In this document: positions 42,737 through 52,658 of the stretch, one piece after another
How the letters are laid out: the number at the start of each line of letters is the position of its first letter
Position numbering within the stretch: the first letter of the stretch is position 1
Assembly: GCF_000429185.2 (NCBI RefSeq)
Contig: NZ_AUBJ02000001.1
Location: forward strand, 1,488,001 to 1,552,000
Source: Actinoalloteichus caeruleus DSM 43889
Lineage (GTDB): Bacteria; Actinomycetota; Actinomycetes; Mycobacteriales; Pseudonocardiaceae
Reading direction: 5' to 3'
DNA length: 64,000 bases
Program-made: the position numbers and the translations under genes
Notes under the pieces: model-generated
Told to the model about the DNA's origin: nothing
What the model saw: the letters and a program-made list of their open reading frames with translations, nothing else
Databases searched by the model: none

Positions 42737-45700
42737 TCACCGCTCCTTCCAGGCGAGTACGGCGAAGACCACCGGGGTGGGGCGGTCGGTCACGGTCGTC
42801 ATCCAGGTGGCGATCCTGATGTCCCCGGAGGCGAGGACCGCCCAGCCGTCGGGCCGGACGTGGTCCACGGTGAGGTCGACACGGGCCACCCCCGCCTTGC
42901 GGGCGCACTCCAACGCGCACCAGACCCTGGTGCTGGCCGCCGACGTCGACTCCCCGGTCTCGGCGCGGAGCAGGTCCCGGACCGGGGTCAGTGCCGGGCC
43001 GAGCAGATCAGCCCACTCGGCGTCGGTGCGTTCCACGACGGGTTCGACGTCGCAGCCGGGCCGGGCGGCCGGGCCGGCGACGACGAGGGTGAGTCCCGCT
43101 CCGTGCGCGGCGGACAGTTCGGCGCCGTCGACCTCGGGCCTGCCGTCGGGCCGGTGGCGCAGCCGGGCGGGCCGTCCCAGCGCCCGGTCCGCGGCCGCCG
43201 CCGTCCCGGCGCGGCGCCGCGCGACCGCGCCGGCCCGGTCGGCCTCGGCGGGCCCGCTCTCCTCGGCTCCCGGGCGGGCGCCGGTGTCCTGGCCGGTGGG
43301 GAAGGTCCCCGCCTGGGGTTCGACGACCACCGAACGGCGGCCACCGAGGACCGGTTCCAGGGCGCGTTCGAGCTGGGGCCCGAGCAGGGCGGGCGGCCAC
43401 GGACCGGCGCCGTCGCGGCGGCGCACCGCGCGCAGGGTGAGCCCGTCCCAGCGCTCCACCAACACACCAGCGGGGTCCCGCAGGCAGATGTCGTAGGTGT
43501 GGTCGTCGCCGTCCTGGTGGCGCTCGCGCGCTTCGAGGACGAGGTACTCCGGGGGGTCGTCCACCCGCGCCGCCGACCACAGTCGCTCCACTCCCCGGGG
43601 CAGCAGGGTCGCGTCGGGTACGCAGCACTGGAGGGCGTGCATCGCCGCGTCCCGGGTGCCGGGGTCGGCCATCAGCAGCGGGGCTGGGACGAAGTCGCCG
43701 AACCAGGCGGTCGAGGCGTCGACGGAGAGCTCGGCCACGACGTGCCGGGCGGCGGCTCGCCGGTAGCGCAGCAGTCGGCGGAACCTGCCCCCCTGGAACA
43801 GCAGGTTCCCGTACATCTCGGTGGCGGGGTCGACGGGCACGGCGGTGAGCAGGTGGTCGGTGGGTTCGGTCCCGGGGTCGGGGAGCTCCCGGGTGCGGGG
43901 CACCCTCAGCCTGGCCCGGAAGTGGTCGGCGCCGAACCCGGTCTCCTCGCTGCGGAGGACGACGTCGACGGTGCCGTCCTCGACGAGCAGCGCGGCCAGC
44001 CGGATGGTGGTGGAGCCGCCGGGGCGCACGACCACGGGGCGGAGGAACTCCACGTCGGTGAGCACCGGTGCGTCGGGCCGTCCGGTGAGGACGGAGGCGA
44101 CCTGGCTCATCGCCTCCATGCCCATCACGGCGGGGAACAGGAGGTCACCGTCGAGGAGGTGGTCGGCGAGGTAGGGGTCGGCACCCACCGACAGCCGGGC
44201 CTCGGTGACCAGTTCGACGCCCTCGTAGTGCACGAGGACGCGTTCGACGAACCGGAGCAGCGGGGGCTCCTGGCGGGGCGTTCCAAGCGTGGGCAGCCCG
44301 GCGGTGCGGCCCGCCACCACCAGGGCGGCGGGTCCCTCGGGGTCGGCCAGGATGCCCCGGAGCGCGGCGACGCCCTCCTCGGCGGGGATCGGGGTGATGC
44401 CCTCGCGCAGCAGCGACTCGATCACACCGAGGCGTTCTCCCATGCCGGCTCCGGACCAGACCGACCATTCCAGGGCCACCGTCCGCGTGTGGGGGTGGTC
44501 CCGGTGGAAGCGGAGGGTCAGCTCGGTCAGCCAGTCGTTGGCGGTCGCGTAGTGCGCCTCGCCGCGCAGGCCGGTGCGGCCGATGATGCTGCCGAAGGTC
44601 ACCAACAGCCGGAGCCGGTTGGTGTCCACGGAGGACAGCACGGCGCGCAGCCCGTCGATCTTAGGGGCGAGGGTGCGTCGGAAGTGCCCCTCGGTGAGGC
44701 CGGTGAGGGCGGTGGGTTCGTTGCGGCCGGCGCCGTGCAGGACGGCGGTCACGGGCCCGAACTCGGCTTCGGCCCGGGCGATCGCCGCGGCGACCTGGTC
44801 GGGTCGGGTGACGTCGGCGCGCTCGTACCGGTAGCGGACTCCCTCCACCCCCAGGCGTTCGAGGTTCGCGGCCAGTTCGGGGTCCTCGCCCGGGTCGGAG
44901 CGGCCGAGGAGGAGGGCGGCCGCGCCGGTGTCGCGGGTGATCGCCAACGCGCACTCCGCCGTGATCCCCTTGCCACCGCCGGTGACGACCAGCACGTCGG
45001 TGGCGTCCAGTGGTGCGGTCGTGGTCGCGGTGGGGGCGGTGGGGACGCGGGCGGTGAGGACGGGGACGGTGCGCACACCGTGGGCGTCGTAGCGGACCTC
45101 GGTGTAGGCGGTCGTCGCGGCGACCTCGCCGACGACGCGGTCCACCGTCCGGGCCAGGTCGTGCGGGTCGTCGGGTTCGACGTCGGGCAGCTCCACGACG
45201 GTGGTGGGAGTCCGAGCCTCGAGGTGGACGGTCTTGGCCAGGCCCGACGCTCCCAGGTCGCGCTGCACCACGACGAATCGGGTGCCGGGCGCGGCGGTCG
45301 CGGCGGCGCGCCCGGCCGCCAGGATGCGGCCCACCTGGTCCTCGCCGCCCTCGCCGGGGAGGGCCAGCAGGACGCCGTCGCCCAGCCCGGCGGCAGACAG
45401 GGCGGCGCGCAGCGGCTCGGCGAGGCGGTGGCCGGGCGGGGCGTGCACCGCCCAGTTCGTGGCGGTGGGAGCGGCGGGTGGGGCGGGCGCCGCCGGTCTC
45501 GGTTCAGGGACGTGCCGCAGCGCGAAGGCGCGCACCCAGGGGCCGACGCCGGCGGCTTCCCCCGTCTGGTGGTCGTCGTCGCGGCTGGTGGCCGCCAGGT
45601 CGTCGATGAGGTCGGCCAGTTCCCCGAGTCGGACGGTGGCGAAGTTGGGGGTGGCGGCCAGCGGTGGGCGCCGCAGTTCCCGGACGGCCTCGTTCACGAT

Positions 45701-48700
45701 CTGCCCGACCGTGATCGAGCTGAGGTGCAGGTCGTCCAGCGGGTGGGTGGCCGCGTCGATCGTGTCCGGGGGCAGTTCGGCTCGGTCGGCGGCCAGCCGG
45801 CGCAGGACCTCCAGGGTGGGGGCGTCCGCCTGGCTGGGGACGTCCGCCGGGGTCGCCTTCGACGCGGTGGTGGTGGGGGCGGGTTCCGGCGCCACGGCTG
45901 GTGGGGGCCCGCCCGGTGACGGGGTGGCCGTCGTGCCGACCAGGCCGGTGTCGAGGTCGGGGGCGGTCTCGCAGGGGTTGGCCAGGAACGTCATCGACCC
46001 GTCGCGCGGTATCGGCCGGATGACCCGGTCCTCGAACAGGGCGGCCGCGCGCACGTCGACGCCCAGCGCGAAGGCGGCGGCGACCACGGAGAGCAGCGGG
46101 GCCAGGGAGGGGCTGTCGGTGTCGACGGCGAGCGCGGGGACCTCGGGGGCGATGTCGCCCAGCAGCCGGGTCAGCACCCGACCCGGGCCGACCTCGACGA
46201 CCAGGTCCGCGCCCTGGGCGGCGGTGGCGGCCGCGCGGTCGAAGCGGACGGGGTGGGTGATCTGGTCCCGCAGCAGGTCACGCGGGTCGACGTCGCGGTC
46301 CAGTTCCTCGCCCGTCACGGAGGAGATGACGCGTCGGTGTGGTGGTGCGAAGTCGACGGTGGCGAGGTGGTCGGTCATGGCCTCGGCGGCGGGCGCGACC
46401 AGTGGGGAGTGGAAGGCGTGGGACACGGCGAGGCGGGTGGCGTCGATCCCGGCGGCGCGGGCGGCGTCGCACACCCGGTCCACGGCCGGGGCCGGCCCGG
46501 AGATGACGGTCTGCCGGGGACCGTTGTAGCCGGCGATCACCACGTCCCTGGCCTCGGCAGCCGCGTCCGGGTCGGTCGCCTCGTCCGTGGCGAGTCGGAT
46601 GAGGCGACCGACCTCGGCGGGGCCGGCGGTGAGTCCGGCCATCCCGCCGCCGCCTCGGCTGGCGGCGGCCATCACCCGGCCCCGTGCCGAGGCCAGCGCG
46701 CTGACCTGGTGGTCGTCGAGCGCCCCGGCCCAGTGCAGCGCGGTCAGCTCGCCGAGGCTGTGCCCCACGGCGGTGTCGGCGTCGACGCCGAGCGCCCGGA
46801 GCACGGTGAGTGCGGCGAGCGAGCCGGCGACGATGCGGGGTTGGGCGTTCTCGGTGGCCGTCGCGTCCAGCTCCCCGGCGTCGCCCGCGCGTTCCCGCGC
46901 CGTCTCGAACGGGGTCCGGGCGGCGGGGAAGCGGCGGCGCAGCGCTCCGGCGGCCGCCCGGCCCGATCCCTGGCCGGGGAACAGGTACACGATGTGCGGG
47001 GTGTCGCCCCGGTCGGCCAGGAACACCCCCTCCGCCGGTGACAGGAAGGGCACCTCGTCCCCGTCCAGCGCGGTGAGCAGGCGTTCCAGCCGACGGGCCG
47101 CCTCCTCCGGGGTGCCGGCGACGATCGCGGCCCGGGTTGGCCGGCCGGCGAGTTCGTCGGCCAGGACCGCGGCGAGGTCGGCCAGCTCGGCGTAGGCGAG
47201 CCGGTGGACGATCGTCACCAGCTCCGCGACCCGGGACCGCAACGAGGCCCGGTCCTCGGCGTCGAGCAGCAGCAGTTCGGCGTCCTGCCGGGAGGCCACG
47301 GCGGAACGGGTGCGGTCGTCGAGGGTGTGGCGTCGGGTGACTCCCGGGGGCTGGTCGACGGCGATGTGGGTGTTGATGCCGCCGAAGCCCATCGCGGAGA
47401 CCCCGGTGCGGACGGGCTGGTCGACCGGCCAGGGCTCCGCCTGGTCGGGGACGTAGACGGCGGCGTCGGGGGCGCGGAGGCCCGGGTGCGGTGTGTGGTG
47501 GCCGGTGGCGGGCGGGATGACCTGGTGGTGCACCGCGAGGACGGCCTTGATGAGACCGGCGACCCCGGCGGCGGCCTTGGTGTGCCCGATGTTGGCCTTG
47601 ACGCTGCTCAGCGCCGCGGGTCTCGCCTCGGGGGCGGCCTCCCGCCGCGCCGAGGACAGCGCGTCGATCTCGGTGGCGTCGCCCAACGCGGTGCCGGTCC
47701 CGTGCCCCTCGAAGTAGGAGACGGTTCCGAGGCCGTAGCCGGCGCGGTCGTAGGCCCGGGTGAGGGCCCGCCGGTGTCCGGTGGCCTCGGGGCGGGTGAT
47801 GCCGCCCCGCCCGTCGGAGGAGATCCCCCACCCGGCGAGGGTGGCGTAGATCCGCCGGCCCTCGGCCAGCGCGTCGGCCTCCCGCATGAGGACGAGGAGA
47901 CCGCAGCCCTCCCCCGGCCAGAACCCGTTGGAGTCGCGGTCGTAGACCTTCATCTCCGAGGTGGCCAGCGCCCCGGTCTTGGCGAATCCGATCACCTCGA
48001 ACGGGTCGATGGACAGGTCGACGCCGCCGGCGAGGGCCACGTCGAGGTCGCCCTCGGCCAGTGCGGTGGCGGCGGTGGCCACCGACAGCAGGGAGGACGA
48101 GCAGGCGCCGTCGACGGTGTAGCCGCCGCCGCCGAGGTCGAAGTGGTTGCAGATCCGGCCGGCGATGGTGTTGGAGAGGCCGCCGGCGAGGGAGTCCTCG
48201 TCGACCGGGGGGAAGGGGGCCTTGTACCGGGGTTCGAGGTCGAGCAGGAACCGGGAGATCTCCTGGTCGTCCCAGCCCCGGTCGGTGAGGGCGGCGGCGA
48301 GGGTGCGCCGGACGTAGGGCCAGCGCAGCCGCATCATGCCGGCGCGGGTGAACTCCCCGGTGAGGCTGTTGCCGATCACCACCCCGGTGGTGGCGGAGGG
48401 CAGTCCGGCGCCGTCGGGGTATCCGGCGTCACGGAGGGCGTGGGTGGCGACGTCCAGCGCCAACCAGTGGGTGAGGTCGGTGACCCGGTAGGTGCTGCCG
48501 GCGACCTTGTGGGCGACCCGGTCGAACTCGAAGTCGCGGAGGACCGCGGCCTTGGTGGCGTAGAAGCGGTCCGGTGCCGCCGGGTCCGGTGACCAGTAGT
48601 CCGCGCGGTTCATGCGTTCGTCCGGCAGCGGGCGGAAGGCCCGCCGGCCGGCGAGTACGTTCGCCCACAGGTCGTCCGGGGATTCGGCGTCCGGGTAGCG

Positions 48701-48739
48701 GAGGCCTATTCCGACGACTGCGATTCGCGCGCTGTTCAT
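42737..48739 (-). CDS. pksE: Iterative enediyne polyketide synthase PksE
   Basis: Multidomain enzyme of 2000 aa, usual for the family, that builds the enediyne polyene from malonyl units. Domains in order: KS 1-465 (Cys213 in DGACSSSL, His346 in EGHGTGT, His386 in ANIGHTKAA). AT about 580-900 (LFPGQGSG, GHSLGE with Ser661, AFHSP at 775-779). ACP about 970-1050 (DLHLSSITVGQ, likely Ser1008). KR about 1245-1480 (VVTGGGKGITAE, Tyr1397 in HYATANDW). DH about 1500-1780 (His1527 in DPYLADHLLDGDLLFPAVMG). C-terminal phosphopantetheinyl transferase about 1870-2000 (GCDVEP, then WCALECARKAG), which activates its own ACP. ATG 48739 is chosen; an ATG three codons earlier is possible. The frame is intact. 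It heads a leftward message with the thioesterase and flavin reductase. Confidence 0.97.
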   Translation of the reverse strand: MNSARIAVVGIGLRYPDAESPDDLWANVLAGRRAFRPLPDERMNRADYWSPDPAAPDRFYATKAAVLRDFEFDRVAHKVAGSTYRVTDLTHWLALDVATHALRDAGYPDGAGLPSATTGVVIGNSLTGEFTRAGMMRLRWPYVRRTLAAALTDRGWDDQEISRFLLDLEPRYKAPFPPVDEDSLAGGLSNTIAGRICNHFDLGGGGYTVDGACSSSLLSVATAATALAEGDLDVALAGGVDLSIDPFEVIGFAKTGALATSEMKVYDRDSNGFWPGEGCGLLVLMREADALAEGRRIYATLAGWGISSDGRGGITRPEATGHRRALTRAYDRAGYGLGTVSYFEGHGTGTALGDATEIDALSSARREAAPEARPAALSSVKANIGHTKAAAGVAGLIKAVLAVHHQVIPPATGHHTPHPGLRAPDAAVYVPDQAEPWPVDQPVRTGVSAMGFGGINTHIAVDQPPGVTRRHTLDDRTRSAVASRQDAELLLLDAEDRASLRSRVAELVTIVHRLAYAELADLAAVLADELAGRPTRAAIVAGTPEEAARRLERLLTALDGDEVPFLSPAEGVFLADRGDTPHIVYLFPGQGSGRAAAGALRRRFPAARTPFETARERAGDAGELDATATENAQPRIVAGSLAALTVLRALGVDADTAVGHSLGELTALHWAGALDDHQVSALASARGRVMAAASRGGGGMAGLTAGPAEVGRLIRLATDEATDPDAAAEARDVVIAGYNGPRQTVISGPAPAVDRVCDAARAAGIDATRLAVSHAFHSPLVAPAAEAMTDHLATVDFAPPHRRVISSVTGEELDRDVDPRDLLRDQITHPVRFDRAAATAAQGADLVVEVGPGRVLTRLLGDIAPEVPALAVDTDSPSLAPLLSVVAAAFALGVDVRAAALFEDRVIRPIPRDGSMTFLANPCETAPDLDTGLVGTTATPSPGGPPPAVAPEPAPTTTASKATPADVPSQADAPTLEVLRRLAADRAELPPDTIDAATHPLDDLHLSSITVGQIVNEAVRELRRPPLAATPNFATVRLGELADLIDDLAATSRDDDHQTGEAAGVGPWVRAFALRHVPEPRPAAPAPPAAPTATNWAVHAPPGHRLAEPLRAALSAAGLGDGVLLALPGEGGEDQVGRILAAGRAAATAAPGTRFVVVQRDLGASGLAKTVHLEARTPTTVVELPDVEPDDPHDLARTVDRVVGEVAATTAYTEVRYDAHGVRTVPVLTARVPTAPTATTTAPLDATDVLVVTGGGKGITAECALAITRDTGAAALLLGRSDPGEDPELAANLERLGVEGVRYRYERADVTRPDQVAAAIARAEAEFGPVTAVLHGAGRNEPTALTGLTEGHFRRTLAPKIDGLRAVLSSVDTNRLRLLVTFGSIIGRTGLRGEAHYATANDWLTELTLRFHRDHPHTRTVALEWSVWSGAGMGERLGVIESLLREGITPIPAEEGVAALRGILADPEGPAALVVAGRTAGLPTLGTPRQEPPLLRFVERVLVHYEGVELVTEARLSVGADPYLADHLLDGDLLFPAVMGMEAMSQVASVLTGRPDAPVLTDVEFLRPVVVRPGGSTTIRLAALLVEDGTVDVVLRSEETGFGADHFRARLRVPRTRELPDPGTEPTDHLLTAVPVDPATEMYGNLLFQGGRFRRLLRYRRAAARHVVAELSVDASTAWFGDFVPAPLLMADPGTRDAAMHALQCCVPDATLLPRGVERLWSAARVDDPPEYLVLEARERHQDGDDHTYDICLRDPAGVLVERWDGLTLRAVRRRDGAGPWPPALLGPQLERALEPVLGGRRSVVVEPQAGTFPTGQDTGARPGAEESGPAEADRAGAVARRRAGTAAAADRALGRPARLRHRPDGRPEVDGAELSAAHGAGLTLVVAGPAARPGCDVEPVVERTDAEWADLLGPALTPVRDLLRAETGESTSAASTRVWCALECARKAGVARVDLTVDHVRPDGWAVLASGDIRIATWMTTVTDRPTPVVFAVLAWKER

Positions 48740-49325
48740 ACACCCCACCGTCTCTGGATTCTCGGGCGACGGACTTCTCGCCGTGGTGGCGGGTCCGCCG
48801 TCGACCGCCGCCGGGCCGGTTCCGCGTGCCCGTGCACCCGACGTGCTCGCGCTGTCTCGCTCGTTGGAAATGGACAGCGGTGGTCATCCGGTTCGGGGCG
48901 GTGGTATTCGCACCCGTTCCGAGCCGATCGTCCGTCACGACCGTGTTCGGTGTCTTCTCTGACGGTGCGCGGTGTTCCTCGGTGGTTTCGGTCGCGGGTC
49001 GTCCGCCGGTTTTCCTCGGCCGTGGGGAACGCGGAATCGGGGGTGCTGGCGGAATGGTGCGCGGGGTGTGGCGGTTCCGGGGTGGCGGGATCGCGGAGCC
49101 GGTGCGGCGGGTGGGGCGCAGGTTGGGAGAGGACACGGGCGGGGCGCGAGGTGCAGGCTGGTCGGGGTCGGCGGAGCGGGGCCAGCGGCCCAACGCCGCT
49201 CCGCCGCCGGGTGCCCCACGCGGCGGGTGGGGCGTGTCCGCCCGCCCGTGGTCCACCGTCCACCGTCCACCGTCGAGTCCGACCGCGCGGCGTCGCGTCG
49301 CCGGGTCCGCTAGGGGGTTGTCACG
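48740..49325. other. Divergent promoter region of PKS and E3
   Basis: About 590 bases between the divergent PKS and E3 genes. The portion near 48840-48930 is less GC-rich and probably holds the promoters. No clear palindromic operator is seen. Confidence 0.45.
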
Positions 49326-50297
49326 ATGCCGACGTTCCTGGGCTCACTGCGTCGCCTGGTACTGGCGCCGTCGCTGGCCGATGTCTCCTTCGACGGCCGG
49401 GGTTTCCCCGGTCCACGCACGCCGGACACCCCCGCTCTGGAGGCGATCCCCCAGGCGGTGGTGTGCGGGTTCGAGTGGGGGATCGACGCGCGCGGCGTGG
49501 GGGAGGTGGAACGTCGTCTGCGGCTGGTGGAGCCGGCGATGCGCGGGTTCGCGGTGGAGGGCGCCACGATGGCGTTCACCGTGCTGGACGCGATGAGCGG
49601 TGGTGTCCGCACCCGGGACCTGTTGCGCGGTGAGGGGGCGCCGCACCTGTTCCTCGCCTACATCGGCATCGGGTTCGCGATGGCCCGCCTGCCGCGCGTC
49701 CTGTGGCGGCGGGTGCTCCCGGACCTGGCGGGCACCTCCCCGTACCACCCCACGATGAGCTGGTTGGCCGTCGACGGGTACGGCTTCGACCTGGCCTACT
49801 TCCGGACCCGCCACTGGGTGGGGGGTCAACGGGTGCCCGCCGCCTACGCATGGCAGGGCGACTCCGGGTACTTCCCCCGGGCCGCCGACCAGGGTGTCGG
49901 TCGGGCGTTGTGGTTCGTCCACGGTGCCCGGGTCGACGATGTCGCGGACGCGGTGGAGCGGTTCCCCGAGCGGCGGCGCGGCGACCTGTGGTCGGGCGTC
50001 GGCCTGGCGGCGGCCTTCGCGGGCGGGGGGACGGCGGAGGCGACCTCGGCGTTGCGGCGCCGTGCGGGCGCGTACCGCGCCGAGCTGGGACTGGGCGCGG
50101 TGTTCGCGGCGTCGGCGCGGAACCTCGCCGACCACGTGCCCGAGCACACCGCCCGGGTCGTCGAGGGCCTGGCGGGGTTGACGGTTCCCGAGGCGGTGCG
50201 CTTGGCGGAGTCGACGGCGACCCACACCTCGGACGGGGACGTGCCGCCGTACGAGGTGTGGCGGGGGCGGATCCGGCACGCGCTGGGCGGTTCGTGA
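49326..50297 (+). CDS. Enediyne E3-type DUF1702 protein, copy 1
   Basis: Intact DUF1702 protein of 323 aa, one of the genes conserved with every enediyne PKS (UnbL/E3 group). Family features: GFEWGIDARGVGEVERRL, RGFAVEGATMAFTVLDAM, FLAYIGIGFAMARLPR, MSWLAVDGYGFDLAYF, GVGRALWFVHGA, RRGDLWSGVGLAAAFAGG and a C-terminal VPPYEVWRGRIR. No signal peptide or membrane helix. Its reaction is unknown; genetic work in other clusters shows the group is needed for warhead formation. AGGGGG lies eight bases before ATG 49326. A paralogue lies at 55690-56663. Confidence 0.92.
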   Translation: MPTFLGSLRRLVLAPSLADVSFDGRGFPGPRTPDTPALEAIPQAVVCGFEWGIDARGVGEVERRLRLVEPAMRGFAVEGATMAFTVLDAMSGGVRTRDLLRGEGAPHLFLAYIGIGFAMARLPRVLWRRVLPDLAGTSPYHPTMSWLAVDGYGFDLAYFRTRHWVGGQRVPAAYAWQGDSGYFPRAADQGVGRALWFVHGARVDDVADAVERFPERRRGDLWSGVGLAAAFAGGGTAEATSALRRRAGAYRAELGLGAVFAASARNLADHVPEHTARVVEGLAGLTVPEAVRLAESTATHTSDGDVPPYEVWRGRIRHALGGS

Positions 50298-50551
50298 GCC
50301 CTCCGGCGTCGGTCCGCCGCGTCGACCGGGGTGGGGTGGGGTGCCGGGGAGTGGGCGGGCGAGGGTTGCCCACCGCCCGGCGTCTCCCGCCTTTCCGGGG
50401 CGGGGAATATCGGTTGCTCCTGCCAGCGCGGCGCTGGTAGCGTCGAATTCACGTGCCGCGAAGGGAGTTTCACGGCGGTGGCCTCCTGAGCTGGCAGCGT
50501 CGAGACCTGTCGTCGTTTCCTGACCCACCGCCTCCACGGAGGCGAACCACC
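50298..50551. other. Region upstream of AraC gene
   Basis: No gene. The section 50400-50450 is AT-richer and carries the first of three GTCGAATTC copies. Confidence 0.4.
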
Positions 50552-50628
50552 GTGCCACGCGTCGAATTCCCTTCGGACACCACCTGCCCGGTTTCCGGCG
50601 GCCCTGGGATCGGTCGCGCGTCGAATTC
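50442..50628. repeat. Three GTCGAATTC repeats at the AraC gene
   Basis: The nonamer GTCGAATTC (preceded by GC each time) occurs at 50442-50450, 50561-50569 and 50620-50628, steps of 119 and 59 bases, in the leader and first codons of the AraC gene. The two in the coding part lie on different codon phases from the first. Possible autoregulatory half-sites; role is inference. Confidence 0.4.
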
Positions 50629-51145
50629 CGGTGGGAGCACCACCGGCCGCGCGGTGGGCGGCATTGACCAAGCGGTGTGGCAGGCGATCGATCGCATCCT
50701 GGACAACGTGGGCGAGATGGTGACCGTCGAGGACCTGGCCCGCGCCGCCAGGTACAGCAAGTTCCATTTCTCGCGCGCTTTCCAACGGGTCACCGGGATC
50801 TCGCCGGGCCGTTTTCTCGCCGCGGTCCGAATCCAGGAGGCGAAACGACTTCTGGGCACGACGTCGTTGTCGGTCGCCGAGATCAGCCACCGCGTCGGCT
50901 ATGCCAGTGTGGGAGCTTTCGGGTCGAGGTTCGCCAGCACGGTCGGGGTGTCCCCCACGACCTTCCGGCGGATGGTGGGCCGGGTGTCCCACCGCACGGG
51001 CGCTGGCGTGTCCCGCGCGGTGGCGTCCGCTGCCCCGCCCCGGGTCGGGCCACGCGTGGAGCGTCGGCGGGCCGAGGAGCGGGTGGGCCGGGAGGGCCGG
51101 CGGTCCCGGGGGAAGGATCTGTCGATCCCGCGACCGGGGTCGTGA
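50552..51145 (+). CDS. AraC-family regulator, cluster-associated
   Basis: Regulator of 197 aa. The AraC double HTH spans about 35-135: VWQAIDRILDNVGEMVTVEDLARAARYSKFHFSRAFQRVTGISPGRFLAAVRIQEAKRLLGTTSLSVAEISHRVGYASVGAFGSRFASTVG. The short N-terminus has no recognisable sensor domain, and the C-terminal 60 residues are a basic Arg-rich tail. GTG 50552 is chosen because GGAGG lies nine bases ahead; a frame from GTG 50453 is also open. AraC-type activators occur in enediyne clusters (SgcR2 in C-1027), so it may be the pathway activator. It converges with the P450 operon across a hairpin. Confidence 0.82.
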   Translation: MPRVEFPSDTTCPVSGGPGIGRASNSGGSTTGRAVGGIDQAVWQAIDRILDNVGEMVTVEDLARAARYSKFHFSRAFQRVTGISPGRFLAAVRIQEAKRLLGTTSLSVAEISHRVGYASVGAFGSRFASTVGVSPTTFRRMVGRVSHRTGAGVSRAVASAAPPRVGPRVERRRAEERVGREGRRSRGKDLSIPRPGS

Positions 51146-51256
51146 GGGGCGCGGGTGGCTGGCGCACCCGGCCGGGCGGCGCGGCGCCGGCCCGCCCGGT
51201 TCGGGCGGTGGCCCGAGGTGGCGCGACTGGCGGCGGGTCCCGGCCCGGCCGAGGAC

Positions 51257-51280
51257 GCCCCGGCCGGGCCTGGCCGGGGC
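51257..51280. terminator. Hairpin between AraC and P450 genes
   Basis: GCCCCGGCC (51257-51265) pairs perfectly with GGCCGGGGC (51272-51280) around a six-base loop. It lies between convergent genes and can serve both strands. Confidence 0.6.
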
Positions 51281-51287
51281 GTTGGGG

Positions 51288-52658
51288 TCACTCGGCTCGG
51301 TGCACCGTCATCGCCAGGCCACCGCGCACCCGCAACGACAGCATCGGTTCGGGGACGACCGCCCGTCCCGGGACCCCGGTGAGCCGCAGCTCCCGCATGA
51401 GCACGGCGAGGACGAAGACCGCCTCGAGCATGCCGAGGTTGCTGCCCACGCAGAAGCGGGGTCCCGCGCCGAAGGGCAGGTAGGCGTACCGCGGGCGGCC
51501 CTCCAGCTGGTCGGGGGCGAACCGTTCCGGGTCGAAGCGGTCCGGGTCCGGCCACCACGCGGGGTGCCGGTGCAGGGTGTACGGGCAGATGAGCACGTCG
51601 GCCCCCGCGGGCACGTGGTATCCCCCGACCTCGTCGTCCTCCTGGGCGATCCGGGGCAGGATCCACACCGGCGGGTAGAGGCGCATGGCCTCCTTGACGA
51701 CCATCTGGGTGTAGGTGAGGCGGGTCAGGTCCTCGTGCCGGGGTGCCCGGTCGCCGAGCACCGCCCGGGCCTCCGCCCGCAGCCGCTCCGCGACCGGGGG
51801 GTGCCGGTCGATCAGGTGCAGGCTCCAGCCCAGCGTGCTCGCGGTCGTCTCGTGGCCGGCCAACAGCAGGGTGACGAGTTCGTCCCGCATCCGGGTCGCG
51901 CCGACCCGGGGATCGGGTTCGCGCCGGGTCGACTCGATGAGCCGGCTCAGGACGTCGTCGTCGGGGACCCCCTGGCGTCGGGGGCCTCGGGCGTCGCGGT
52001 CGGCGACCAGGCGGTCGACGATCCGCCGCAGCTCGGCGCGGGCGCGCCGGAACCGCTGTTGCCTGGGCAGCGGCGCCCACGTCGGCACGGTGCCCATCGT
52101 GACCATCTCGAACATCGCCTGGTCCTGGACGGCTTCGAAGGCGTGTCCCACCGTGTCGAAGGCGTTGAGGTCGACGTCGAGCAGGGTGCGACCGAGCACC
52201 CCGAGGGTCATGGTGTTCAGCTCGGCGACGAGGTCCACCGCCGGGCCGCCGACGCGGGCGCGGAGCCGGTCGACGAGGGTGGTGGCCTCCTCGGCCACCA
52301 CCGGTGCCAGCCCGGTGATGCGGCGTTGCTGGAAGACGGGTTGGATCGTCCTGCGCTGGGTGCGCCACAGCTCGCCCTCGCTGGTGAGCAGGCCGTCACC
52401 CAGGGCGCGGCGGGCCTGCACGAGACCGATGCCCTTGTGGTAGTTGCCGGCATTGTCGGCCAGGACGTGCTTGGCGTGGTCGGGGTGGTTGAAGAAGTAC
52501 AGGGCCTTGGGGCCGATCGCCAGGCGGGAGGCGTCCCCGAAGCGGGCCGCCGCCGTGGACATCAGTCCGAGGCGGTCGGCGGCCAGCTTCCGGAGCATCG
52601 AGGGCGTCTCCCACCGGGACGGCCCGGGCGGCGTGCGCCGCCCGTGGTCGGTGGTCAT
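51288..52658 (-). CDS. Cytochrome P450 (enediyne E7-type)
   Basis: Heme monooxygenase of 456 aa. The I-helix oxygen motif is LLLAGHETTASTLGW, ExxR is in VVKEAMRLYPPVW, and the heme loop is FGAGPRFCVGSNLG with Cys403 as ligand. The class resembles long CYP102/CYP4-like bacterial P450s rather than the usual 400-aa Streptomyces type, as do several enediyne P450s. The ATG overlaps the E5 stop (ATGA in the restored frame), so it is last in the leftward E3-E4-E5-P450 message. It should oxidise the polyene or nascent core; the exact step is unknown. An electron partner is not in the window. Confidence 0.93.
   Translation of the reverse strand: MTTDHGRRTPPGPSRWETPSMLRKLAADRLGLMSTAAARFGDASRLAIGPKALYFFNHPDHAKHVLADNAGNYHKGIGLVQARRALGDGLLTSEGELWRTQRRTIQPVFQQRRITGLAPVVAEEATTLVDRLRARVGGPAVDLVAELNTMTLGVLGRTLLDVDLNAFDTVGHAFEAVQDQAMFEMVTMGTVPTWAPLPRQQRFRRARAELRRIVDRLVADRDARGPRRQGVPDDDVLSRLIESTRREPDPRVGATRMRDELVTLLLAGHETTASTLGWSLHLIDRHPPVAERLRAEARAVLGDRAPRHEDLTRLTYTQMVVKEAMRLYPPVWILPRIAQEDDEVGGYHVPAGADVLICPYTLHRHPAWWPDPDRFDPERFAPDQLEGRPRYAYLPFGAGPRFCVGSNLGMLEAVFVLAVLMRELRLTGVPGRAVVPEPMLSLRVRGGLAMTVHRAE

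Noticed and set aside
42734-45919. A 1061-codon open frame on the + strand opposite pksE
   Set aside because: It is antisense to conserved PKS domains and has the biased Gly/Val/Arg composition of GC-driven shadow frames.
52396-52654. E5 reading frame extending into the P450 gene
   Set aside because: The tail is the P450 coding sequence read out of frame; a one-base correction ends E5 at the P450 start.
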